Source: Ketobacter sp. MCCC 1A13808 (GTDB taxonomy: Bacteria > Pseudomonadota > Gammaproteobacteria > Pseudomonadales > Ketobacteraceae). Taken from it: a stretch of DNA of 64,000 nt. The stretch covers positions 62,001-126,000 of the forward strand of contig NZ_VRKW01000009.1 of assembly GCF_009746715.1 (NCBI RefSeq), read 5' to 3'. The stretch's first letter is position 1; every line of letters starts with the position of its first letter. The translations under genes and the position numbers were made by a program. Below the pieces are notes generated by a model. The model did not search any database, was not told the origin of the DNA, and saw nothing but the letters and a program-made list of their open reading frames with translations. Shown here in pieces: positions 19,059-26,954 of this stretch.

Positions 19059-20195
19059 ATGAACCCGATTCCGTTGGCACTGTATATTCATGTGCCCTGG
19101 TGCGTAAAGAAATGCCCCTATTGCGACTTCAACAGCCACGAGACCCAGCGTATTCCGGAAACGGAATACGTTGCTGCACTATTGCAGGACTTGCAACAGG
19201 ATCAGCAGCTGGCGCAGGGCCGCAGTATCAGTAGTATTTTCATCGGTGGCGGCACACCCAGCCTATTCAGTGCTGCAGCCTATGAACAGCTACTACAAGA
19301 AATTGATCAGCTCGTACCCATAGAACAGGATGCAGAAATCACACTGGAAGCGAATCCGGGCACCTTCGAATACAACAAATTCCGGGGTTTCCGAAAGGCA
19401 GGCATTAACCGTCTTTCTATAGGCGTACAAAGTTTTGAAACCGAAAAGCTGCAAGCACTGGGTCGTATTCACGACCGGGAGGAAGCCATCCGCGCCATCG
19501 GCGCAGCACAGGACGTCGGTTTCGAGCGCATCAATATCGATTTGATGCACGGCCTGCCGAATCAAACGGAAGCGCAGGCAATCGCGGATCTGGAACAAGG
19601 ACTGGCACTAAACACCCGCCACCTGTCCTGGTATCAATTAACCATTGAACCCAATACGGTATTTTATACGACCAAGCCGGCACTACCCCAGGACGAAACT
19701 CTGGATAACATTGATGAAGCGGGTAAAACGTTATTACAAGAGGCGGGCTTCATCCATTATGAAACCAGCGCGTTTGCCAAACCGGAGTTTCAATGCCGGC
19801 ACAATCTAAACTATTGGTTGTTCGGTGATTATTTGGCTATGGGGGCCGGTGCGCATGGAAAAATATCCGACTCGCAGCAAAAGAAAATCATCCGCTATCA
19901 AAAAACACGCCTGCCCAACGATTACCTAAATCCGGAAAAAGCGTTTACTGCGCGACAACAACCAATAACAGAGGAAGATCTTGGATTTGAATTTTTCATG
20001 AATGCTTTCCGGTTATCGCAACCCATCGCGAGAACGGTTTTTAGCGAACGGACTTTTGTGCCCCCGAATCGGTTTCAATCCGCGCTGAACCAAGCAGTGC
20101 AACAGGGTTTGATTACCGAATCCGCCACCCACTGGCAAACCACCGAACTCGGTCAGCGCTTCCTGAATAATCTATTAACGCTTTTCAGTAATTAA
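19059..20195 (+). CDS. hemW: Radical SAM heme chaperone HemW
   Basis: This 378-residue radical SAM protein has the cluster motif CVKKCPYC (Cys at about residues 15, 19 and 22), GGGTPSLF, and the HemW-type LNYWLFGDYLAMGAGAHGK near residue 255. HemW is related to coproporphyrinogen dehydrogenase HemN but acts as a heme-trafficking chaperone. The HemN-specific N-terminal extension is absent. It directly follows rdgB. The conserved backbone breaks here: in Pseudomonas trmB and thiGS lie close by, whereas here about 20 kb intervenes. Confidence 0.94.
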   Translation: MNPIPLALYIHVPWCVKKCPYCDFNSHETQRIPETEYVAALLQDLQQDQQLAQGRSISSIFIGGGTPSLFSAAAYEQLLQEIDQLVPIEQDAEITLEANPGTFEYNKFRGFRKAGINRLSIGVQSFETEKLQALGRIHDREEAIRAIGAAQDVGFERINIDLMHGLPNQTEAQAIADLEQGLALNTRHLSWYQLTIEPNTVFYTTKPALPQDETLDNIDEAGKTLLQEAGFIHYETSAFAKPEFQCRHNLNYWLFGDYLAMGAGAHGKISDSQQKKIIRYQKTRLPNDYLNPEKAFTARQQPITEEDLGFEFFMNAFRLSQPIARTVFSERTFVPPNRFQSALNQAVQQGLITESATHWQTTELGQRFLNNLLTLFSN

Positions 20196-20219
20196 TCCGA
20201 TGCTTCAACCTTAAATCCG

Positions 20220-21104
20220 CTATTCATTCCCATGCTGGCTGGCTTCCCAACCCAGCATGATCCGTTTACGGGACGCGCCCCAACGATACTGGCTGAAATC
20301 ACCGCTACTGCGGATAACCCGGTGACAGGGAATCAGATAGCCTATATTGTTTTTAGCGACAGCGCTCGCTACTGCACGAACCGACGAGGGTGCCTGGATC
20401 AGACCCGCTACCTGCTGATAGGAGACGATATCACCTTCGGGTATGGAAAGTAGGGCTTCCCATACTTTCAGCTGGAACGGTGTGCCTTTCAACAACAGCT
20501 TCAAGGTGGCTTTCTTTCTCTTCGTCGAACCCCGTCCCACAGACTCGTTTCCGGCAAAGATTTTTCCGATGGTGTTTTGCGTCGCAAGCGGATCTTCCTT
20601 ACAAACTGCCTTCGGCCACTGTGTTTGCAACATTTTAACCTGTTCTGCTTTCTGCCCCGCCGCATCGAAAAATACCAGACTACACACGCCTCTCGGGGTT
20701 TGCGCTAACATACAATGTCCGAACGGTGATTCATGAAAGCCATACTGAATTACGACGCCTTCACCCTGTTTTTTGAATTCCCCCGGCGTCACGCCTTCGC
20801 AACTTATCATCAGATCGTGCAGTCGCCCTGCCCCACTCAATCCGCTATCCAGCGCGGCCTGTAAAACCGACTCATTCTGCAGCCGAGTTTTGGCGTACTC
20901 CTTGGTCAGGAATTTCAAAAATTGCTTGGGGGACACTCCGACCCAATCCGAAAACATCCGTTGTAAATGAAATTCACTCAAGCCAACGTGTTCCGACAAC
21001 TCTGCCAGCCCCGGCTGTTGCTGCTGATGTTCAATAAAGTATTCAATCGCCGCCTTAATCTGCTGATATGGACGACTCGTTTCTGTCGCTCTCACTGCAA
21101 TCAC
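20220..21104 (-). CDS. Ada-like methylated-DNA-protein cysteine methyltransferase with AraC domain
   Basis: This 294-residue protein carries an N-terminal AraC-type helix-turn-helix region (residues about 10-100; LAELSEHVGLSEFHLQRMF) and a C-terminal O6-alkylguanine-DNA alkyltransferase domain. The latter has the active-site PCHRVIRSSG near residue 260 and the DNA-binding VASAVAKNN helix. The zinc-containing methylphosphotriester domain of E. coli Ada (Cys38) is missing, so it cannot use the usual activation route. It repairs O6-methylguanine in a suicide reaction; whether it also regulates transcription is uncertain. It is transcribed divergently from the phosphoesterase gene. Confidence 0.88.
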   Translation of the reverse strand: MIAVRATETSRPYQQIKAAIEYFIEHQQQQPGLAELSEHVGLSEFHLQRMFSDWVGVSPKQFLKFLTKEYAKTRLQNESVLQAALDSGLSGAGRLHDLMISCEGVTPGEFKKQGEGVVIQYGFHESPFGHCMLAQTPRGVCSLVFFDAAGQKAEQVKMLQTQWPKAVCKEDPLATQNTIGKIFAGNESVGRGSTKRKKATLKLLLKGTPFQLKVWEALLSIPEGDIVSYQQVAGLIQAPSSVRAVASAVAKNNIGYLIPCHRVIRSSGDFSQYRWGASRKRIMLGWEASQHGNE

Positions 21105-21184
21105 CTATCCGCTGCTCTCTCAGTCACGCTCATAATCACTAACCCGTAGTGTGGCGTTACAAGACCCGATTTGCGACCCGAAAC

Positions 21185-21192
21185 TTGCGCTT
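21185..21192 (-). promoter_or_regulatory. Possible Ada-box-like site
   Basis: Read on the minus strand this is AAGCGCAA, matching most of the E. coli Ada box core (AAAGCGCAA), about 80 bases upstream of the Ada-like start. A match this short occurs often by chance. Confidence 0.25.
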
Positions 21193-21281
21193 AGTCACAC
21201 CATTCGTCATCACTTCGTTGTCATTTAAAGGGATTACCGTTATACCCCTTCACTATCACAAGAATAATCAGAGATTCCGTT

Positions 21282-22586
21282 ATGTTGCGTTCAATGCTGG
21301 TGGCGACGGCCGCCCTGGGGCTAAACGCCTGTAATCTTACGGTCGAGACCACCGCTGGGGGCCGGGTCATTTCAACTCCGCTGGCGATTGACTGCACCCA
21401 AACCGAAGGTAGCTGCACCCTGGAAGGCTACGAATCCCTGTTTTCACAAGACCCGGCCAACACCTTTCTCTCGGCCTTTGCTGATGAGGGTTATCAGTTT
21501 TCCGGATGGGAAGGGGACTGCAGTCAGACTCAATACAATGACTGCTATGTCGACCTGAGTAACGACGTTTACATTAAAGCGCGCTTCACGCCTGTGACAG
21601 CCGCCGTGACACCCGCCCCGGATCATATCGTTCGCTTTGTTGCATTAGGCGATTTTGGTGAAGGAAATACCACACAGCGTTTCGTCTCCGAGGCAATGGA
21701 AGCAGTGTGCAGTCGTGCCGGTGGTTGCGAATTTGCGGTAGGCCTGGGGGATAATATCTATGACGATAACCCGACCAGTACTTACAGCACGGCCTTCGAA
21801 GTCAAGTTCGAATTGCCCTATGACAATCTGGACTTTCCGTTTTTTATGTCACTGGGCAATCACGATAACGACCTGGTGATTGACGGGCTCGGCAGTTTCA
21901 ATCACGCCGGTGATATTCAGGTGGCCTATACCCGACGCGACGATAAACTCAGCAACAAATGGCAAATGCCGGATCGTTATTATTCGTTTACTGCACCATT
22001 AGGCCACCCCCGCCCCCTGGCCCGGTTCATGGCACTGGATTCCAATCCGATGATCGCTGCTCTTGAAATTGCTCCCGCGTATGCGGTGAACAAGTACAAA
22101 GCCATGCAAGCGGAATGGCTCGCCAATGAACTGGCGAAGCCAATGGATGGCTGGCGAATTGCTTTTACCCACCACCCTTTCATCTCCAACGGCGTACATG
22201 GCAACGCCGGATTATACGATGGCGTTCCACCATTAGAACCGCTCACCAAACGGGTTTCCGGTGAAGTATACCGGGAATGGTTCCAAAACAATGTGTGCGA
22301 CAAAGTGGATTTATACTTGGCAGGACATGATCACGATTTGCAATTCCTTAATTCCGTTCCTGAGTGCGGCAAAACCCTGTTTATTATTTCCGGAGCCGGG
22401 GCAAAATCCCGAGCATTTAAAAACCCTGATCGCAATGCAGTATTCTGGCAACAAGATAATACAGCCGGTTTCTTTATGATTGAGCTAAAAGGGAATCGGA
22501 TGACTATTCGTGCGTATACCGTAGACCAATATAACGGCGAACAGACACTGGCCTATGAAACAACAATCGTGCGGAGACGTTCTTAA
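21282..22586 (+). CDS. Lipoprotein metallophosphoesterase (purple acid phosphatase-like)
   Basis: This 434-residue protein has lipobox LNAC (Cys at residue 17). Residues about 25-105 form a small disulfide-containing domain with FSGWEGDCSQT and IKARFTP, the pattern of bacterial surface repeats (GW..DC ... V.A.F). The calcineurin-like catalytic domain follows, with the metal-binding blocks ALGDFGEG, GLGDNIYDD, LGNHDND, THHPFISNG and AGHDHDLQ. The likely role is a cell-envelope phosphomonoesterase or phosphodiesterase; the substrate is unknown. An IS256-family copy begins about 37 bases beyond the stop codon. Confidence 0.87.
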   Translation: MLRSMLVATAALGLNACNLTVETTAGGRVISTPLAIDCTQTEGSCTLEGYESLFSQDPANTFLSAFADEGYQFSGWEGDCSQTQYNDCYVDLSNDVYIKARFTPVTAAVTPAPDHIVRFVALGDFGEGNTTQRFVSEAMEAVCSRAGGCEFAVGLGDNIYDDNPTSTYSTAFEVKFELPYDNLDFPFFMSLGNHDNDLVIDGLGSFNHAGDIQVAYTRRDDKLSNKWQMPDRYYSFTAPLGHPRPLARFMALDSNPMIAALEIAPAYAVNKYKAMQAEWLANELAKPMDGWRIAFTHHPFISNGVHGNAGLYDGVPPLEPLTKRVSGEVYREWFQNNVCDKVDLYLAGHDHDLQFLNSVPECGKTLFIISGAGAKSRAFKNPDRNAVFWQQDNTAGFFMIELKGNRMTIRAYTVDQYNGEQTLAYETTIVRRRS

Positions 22587-22623
22587 TAGTTCAAATTCTG
22601 GAGAGCGGATCTGGATTGGCCGG

Positions 22624-23913
22624 GGGTAGTGCTCATAATTCTGTGTCATTTCTTTATCATTAGACCAAAAGAGATGACCTATGACCAAACCAACTTTCGA
22701 TATTGAAACCGCCCTCAAAGCCTTGCGTGAAGGCCAAGATCTCACAGGTAAGGATGGCATCCTGACACCTTTGATCAAACAGCTCACCGAAGCCGCTATG
22801 GCAGCGTAGCTGGATGAACACCTGGCCAATGAAGAGGCGCCCAACCGCATGAATGGCAAGTCTTCCAAAACAATGAAAGGTCCCACTTGCAGCTTTGAGC
22901 TGGATGCGCCCAGAGATCGGTCCGGCACTTTCGAACCCCAGCTTATCAAAAAACACCAGACTCATCTCACTGATGAGTTGGAACGCAAGATCCTGGCTCT
23001 GTTTGCCCTGGGTAACAGCTACCAGGACATCCGCGGCCATATTACCAATCTCTACGGTGTCGAGCTTTCCAATGGCACCATCAATGCCGTAACCGACAAG
23101 CTGCTCCCCGAGTTACAAGCTTGGCGTGAACGGGATCTGGAAGCGATCTATTCTATCGTCTGGTTGGATGCCATTCACTAGAAAATCAAGGAAAACGGCC
23201 GTTATGTCAGCAAGGTCATCTACACTATTCTGGGCCTCAACATTGAGGGAAAGAAAGAGCTACTGGGACTGTATTTATCAGATAACGAGGGCGCGCACCA
23301 CTGGCTCAACGTTTTGACCGACCTCTACCATCGTGGCGTCAAGGATATCCTGATTGCCTGCGTCGACGGCCTAAAAGGATTCCCGGAGGCCATCGAAAGC
23401 GTCTACCCCAAAACCGAAATACAGCACTGCATCATTCATCAGATCCGTAATTCGATGAAATATGTCGCGTCGAAGAACCAGAAGGCATTCATGAACGATC
23501 TCAAATGCGTCTACAAGGCGGCCACGCTCAACGCTGCAGAGACAGCCCTCGATGAGCTAGAGGCCAAATGGGGCGACAAGTATCCAATGGTGATCAATTC
23601 CTGGCGCAGCAAATGGGTGATTTTATCCTCCTACTTCAAATACCCGGACTACGTCCGCAAAGCGATTTACACAACCAACGCCGTCGAAGCGGTACATCGC
23701 CAATTTCGAAAACTCACCAAAACCAAGGGTGGCTTCCCAAATGAAAGCAGCTTACTGAAATTGCTCTATGCCGGTATACTCAAGGCTACCGAGCGATGGA
23801 CGCACCCGATTCAGAATTGGAATCTTACACTGTCTCAACTAGCGATCCACTTCCCAGACAGGCTGGAAAAACACATCAGCCTATGACGCTGACACAGAAT
23901 TTTGAACGCCCTC
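22624..23913 (+). mobile_element. IS256-family insertion sequence, copy 1 (decayed)
   Basis: The element is delimited by imperfect inverted repeats. The left end contains GCTCATAATTCTGTGTCA (to about 22650) and the right end TGACACAGAATTTTGA (from 23889); the arms match at about 18 of 22 positions. It encodes one transposase with two stop codons. The right end directly abuts an Rhs coding fragment. I could not find a clear 8-9 base target duplication, which suggests later rearrangement at one end. The exact left boundary is approximate. Confidence 0.8.
22681..23886 (+). pseudogene. IS256-family transposase with two in-frame TAG codons
   Basis: The frame is open end to end (402 codons) except for TAG at 22807, where relatives have a Gln-like position in AAMAAxLDEHL, and TAG at 23179. 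The decayed second copy has TAC (Tyr, in HYKIKE) at the latter place. The rest reads as a Mutator/IS256 transposase: the DVD-type catalytic segment is IACVDGLKGFPEAI, followed by EIQHCIIHQIRNSMKYV, and the C-terminus has YTTNAVEAVHRQFRKLTK. Unless amber codons are read through, no full-length protein is made. Confidence 0.88.
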
Positions 23914-23999
23914 AAAATTGGGTTTTGATATGCATACCCATAAGTATTCAACCCACCTTCCAACCCAATGGGATCGGATTGAACATACATCCCCAAACT
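23914..23999 (-). pseudogene. Rhs core fragment between IS66 tnpC and IS256
   Basis: On the minus strand this encodes PSLGMYVQSDPIGLEGG followed by LNTYGYAYQNPI, the conserved end of the RHS-repeat core that precedes the variable toxin tip in Rhs proteins. The fragment is about 28 codons and is fused in frame after the truncated IS66 transposase (...IQCDET). The IS256 right end cuts it immediately after YQNPI. It is evidence that an Rhs polymorphic-toxin gene once stood here. No other Rhs sequence is visible in the window. Confidence 0.8.
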
Positions 24000-24002
24000 C
24001 GG

Positions 24003-24531
24003 CGTTTCATCACATTGGATTACCGGCCCGGCTCGAATCAGGTCTTCCATTAGATTGGTCAGCAGCAAAACCAGATTCGACAACTGAATAACCCAGCTGG
24101 CCAGGGTGTTCCGCGGTATCGTAATGCCGATGCGCTTTAGCTGGTTCTCTTGGCTGTGCAACGGTACAGCATCTAGATACTTGGTCGTAACCAGATGCGT
24201 CAATAAGCCTGGTGCGGCATTGGTTTTGGGTAACGGTTGAGGCGGCTTCTTAGCCAGCACCATCTGCTGGCAGCAGGGGCAGGAATATATTCACATTGTT
24301 CACTGACTTTAGTGGCGATCGGCTTTAGCTGACCACCACATTCACAGTTGGCGACTCAGGATCGGCAGCAACACCAAACAGAGCCAGTTGGTCGGTGCTC
24401 ATTTTCTCTGACTTGAAGCCAAATTGTCGGGGCACCAGATAACGCACCTGGTTTTCCAGTGCGTTGATGCGCTCTTGTTGCTGGGTAACCAGCTCGAGCA
24501 GTTGTTCTTTGGTTAATTGCGCCGTTGTCAT
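24003..24531 (-). pseudogene. IS66-family transposase TnpC, frameshifted and truncated
   Basis: The N-terminal part (24325-24531; MTTAQLTKEQLLELV, a coiled coil, then RYLVPRQFGFKSEK) ends in a stop. The middle part resumes in another frame from about 24263 (a CCPCCQQM zinc-finger remnant, then PLPKTNAAPGLLTHLVTTKY) and continues to IQCDET at 24003, the first part of the catalytic region. The remaining roughly 250 residues are missing, replaced by the Rhs fragment. The gene cannot give a working transposase. Confidence 0.85.
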
Positions 24532-24574
24532 GGCGCTGTATTTTAATACCGAAGCGTTTCAGTCTCTAGTGAGT

Positions 24575-24928
24575 TTAGGCGACTTTTTCGATCTTTAAGG
24601 GTTCGTGCGGTTTAAAGCGATTGATATCGTAGCCATCCAGATACAAGTTCAAATCCTTGATGCTCAACACCCGGTTATGATCCCCTTTGAGCCTGAGAAA
24701 ACGTTGCTTTTCGAGCCGCTCATACCACACCAGAAACCCATTTTTATCCCAAGCCAGAATTTTCAATTTGTCTCTGCGTTTATTGGTAAACACAACCAAA
24801 CGTTTGGAAAATGGATTGACTTCCATCGTGGTCTCCACCAACGCAGCCTGACCATCGATCTGCTTGCGCATATCCACCACGCCGGAATACACATAAACTT
24901 TAAGCGAGCTGTTGCTGGGGCGGATCAT
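24575..24928 (-). CDS. tnpB: IS66-family accessory protein TnpB
   Basis: This 117-residue protein starts from ATG 24928, which overlaps the tnpA stop as ATGA, as is usual in IS66 elements; a GTG at 24946 is an alternative. Family landmarks are MIRPSNSSLKVYVYSGVVDM at the start, KRLVVFTNKRRDKLKIL and DKNGFLVWYERLEK. The frame looks intact, although its partners tnpA and tnpC are broken, so the element is dead. Confidence 0.88.
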   Translation of the reverse strand: MIRPSNSSLKVYVYSGVVDMRKQIDGQAALVETTMEVNPFSKRLVVFTNKRRDKLKILAWDKNGFLVWYERLEKQRFLRLKGDHNRVLSIKDLNLYLDGYDINRFKPHEPLKIEKVA

Positions 24929-25251
24929 GAACATTCTCCTGGCCACTGAACGGCTTTTTGCACCAGCGCCGGATCGGTATCATGATTGACTTAGATTTCC
25001 GCCCCGCGGACTCGAATTCGAAGTAACGAAGTGGGCTCTGGTATGGCAGGCTCAAAATAGACGGGCAAAAATACGCCTTACTTTTCTGTCTGGGAGGGTG
25101 CTAGTTTCTTCTTTAGCTGGTTCTTCCATGAATAGAACCGGTACACATTGATTCGATGCTGACGGAAATACTGCGATTGGATGAGACCGCTCTGCTGGCA
25201 GTCTTCTATGATCGACTGCCAGCGCTTCTGGTTTTGGGTGAGTTTGGGCAT
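24925..25251 (-). pseudogene. IS66-family TnpA with internal stops
   Basis: From ATG 25251 the frame reads MPKLTQNQKRWQSIIEDCQQ and on to LKKKLAPSQTEK, then TAA at 25078. It continues in frame with FLPVYFEPAIPEPTSLLRIR, a second TAA near 24991, and a final stretch ending GECS at the tnpB start. The helix-turn-helix and FLPV segments are typical of IS66 TnpA. The two stops mark it as decayed. It is too short and interrupted to appear as an ordinary gene. Confidence 0.7.
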
Positions 25252-25571
25252 GTGCTACTCCTGGTTGTTAGGTCAGGAGGAGTCTATGGAAACAGCTTTC
25301 AGCTGGGAATAATGGTGCTTGTGGATCGCTTACATATAACTCGCTCAGAGCGGTTTCAGTTTGGCGAATTACCCAGTGCATAGTTTGTTATTTGCTCAAT
25401 ATCACACTTTTAAACGATTAGAATCGGCACTCAAGCTAACAGAGGAAGTTCGCTCGCAAAATGACTTAACATGCTGACAATGAGCTAGGTTGCCAGTGAT
25501 CGAAGTTCAAAGTAAGGGTGCATTTTTTCTCCCTATCCCACGATTTAACAATCAATTCTAAGTTGCAAGGA

Positions 25572-26591
25572 TCAACCTAAAACTGATCTCACCAGCCAAA
25601 TGTTGTAAGCCGCATACGCTGCTAACAACACTCCTCCTTCAATCCGATTGATCCGTCCCTGACCGCGAAAGCCGTAAGCCAAGCCAAACAGCCCAACGGT
25701 TAACGACATCATCGCCAGCCAATCTCTTGCCAAAATTTCAGGGGCGAGATCGGACATAGGAGCGATCACACCCGCAACACCGACGACCGCCAAGATATTG
25801 AACATGTTAGATCCCACCACGTTGCCGATGGCGATGTCGTGCTCGCCCTTGCGCGCGGCAATCAATGAGGCAGCCAGTTCCGGTAATGAGGTACCCAACG
25901 CGACAATGGTCAGACCGATAATCAGATCGCTTATACCCAATGACTGAGCGGTGGTGACTGCACCCCAGACCAGAATGCGGGAACTCACGATGAGCAGCCC
26001 GAGACCAGCCACCAGCCAGGTGAGGGCGGAAGCAAGTGACATAGCGTGCTGATTCAACTCCTGCTCAGTGTCGGTTACCAGAGCGTCCCCACGCCCCCTG
26101 ATCGCAGAAAATATACTCCAGCCAAGCAAGCCAAAAAAACCGGCCAGAAGCGCCAGTGCTTCAGCCTGGGTTAACATCTTATCCCATAGCAACAAACCGC
26201 AGAACAGCCCGATAAGAAACAGCAACGGCAGTTCCTTTTGTACGATTTTCGAATGTACAGCAATGGGGGCTATCAGAGCAGTTATACCTAGGATCAGGCC
26301 AATATTGACGATGTTGGAACCCAGGGCGTTACCCAGCGCAAGCTCCGGGTTACCATCCAGTGCCGCCATGGCGGACACCACCATTTCCGGTGTCGAGGTT
26401 CCGAAACCGACGATCACCATACCGATGAGCAGTGGGGGCATGCCTGCGTGTTTGGCGGTTATAGCGGCACCCTCTACAAAGCGGTCCGCACTCCAGACCA
26501 GCAGCACAAAACCGCCTAAAATAGCCAGTATGGCCAATGCTATGTCAGGAACGGCGGTGAGGGTATTAACGAGAGAGCTTAAGCTTGGCAT
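25572..26591 (-). CDS. Calcium/sodium antiporter family membrane protein (YrbG/CaxA-like)
   Basis: This 339-residue cation exchanger has two inverted halves. The first alpha repeat has GFGTSTPEMVVSA and GNALGSNIVNIGLILG; the second has ALGTSLPELAASL and GNVVGSNMFNILAVVG. About ten membrane helices are expected. ATG 26591 is chosen because residues upstream of it fall within a riboswitch. The family exports divalent cations in exchange for Na+ or H+. The yybP-ykoY leader suggests that Mn2+ controls its expression, so Mn2+ export is a reasonable alternative to Ca2+ export. Confidence 0.9.
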   Translation of the reverse strand: MPSLSSLVNTLTAVPDIALAILAILGGFVLLVWSADRFVEGAAITAKHAGMPPLLIGMVIVGFGTSTPEMVVSAMAALDGNPELALGNALGSNIVNIGLILGITALIAPIAVHSKIVQKELPLLFLIGLFCGLLLWDKMLTQAEALALLAGFFGLLGWSIFSAIRGRGDALVTDTEQELNQHAMSLASALTWLVAGLGLLIVSSRILVWGAVTTAQSLGISDLIIGLTIVALGTSLPELAASLIAARKGEHDIAIGNVVGSNMFNILAVVGVAGVIAPMSDLAPEILARDWLAMMSLTVGLFGLAYGFRGQGRINRIEGGVLLAAYAAYNIWLVRSVLG

Positions 26592-26614
26592 GGGAAGATT
26601 CTCAGGGTGGTCGA

Positions 26615-26760
26615 CAGTGCCCAGGCACAGCACTGCGCCCACCCGGAACGCTGTGCTGTGCCTCAGGTCTCGTCAGTCCGCATTGGACATGGCCACCACG
26701 AACCCGAAGGTTCGGAGATTGTTGATGGCCAACTCAACCGTTGTCGAGCGACTACTCCCC
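26615..26760 (-). promoter_or_regulatory. yybP-ykoY (Mn2+) riboswitch
   Basis: Read on the minus strand the leader begins GGGGAGTAGTCGCTC and contains GGCCATCAACAATCT, a perfect UUCG-capped hairpin (CGAACC-TTCG-GGTTCG), then CTGACGAGACCT. An 11-bp perfect stem (AGGCACAGCAC/GTGCTGTGCCT) follows near the start codon. The GGGGAGTAG opening and the GACGAGACC close match the yybP-ykoY class as I know it from proteobacteria. The final stem ends about 30 bases before the antiporter ATG and may gate ribosome access. Bases 26761-26954 are a divergent promoter region with no other named element. Confidence 0.82.
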
Positions 26761-26954
26761 TAAGATGTGGGAACTCTAATTCGGTTTTTGCTGAAAGTCG
26801 AGAGGGGCGATATAAAATATTTCCTCTTCGTTTCGAGTAATCAAAGTCGTTATAAATCGATAATCAAATAGTCTTATGTTGCCATAGGATTGCCACGCTA
26901 GAATGCGTTCCATCGCTGTGTAATACACTCATCTTTGCAGTAGAAGGATTCAGT

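Larger units (their letters stand above)
24003..25333 (-). mobile_element. IS66-family element remnant
   Basis: The order tnpA-tnpB-tnpC on the minus strand is the standard IS66 set. A possible terminal repeat, read on the minus strand as GTAAGCGATCCAC, lies at 25321-25333; IS66 ends commonly begin GTAAGCG. The other end is lost at the junction with the Rhs fragment. The 238 bases between 25334 and the antiporter gene hold nothing I recognise. Confidence 0.75.

Noticed and set aside
22624-23913. A clear target-site duplication flanking IS256 copy 1.
   Set aside because: The bases outside the two ends share only a short ATTGG and not an exact 8-9 base repeat.
26068-26763. A 231-codon plus-strand frame opposite the antiporter gene.
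   Set aside because: It is the complement of the antiporter and riboswitch, with no family features.
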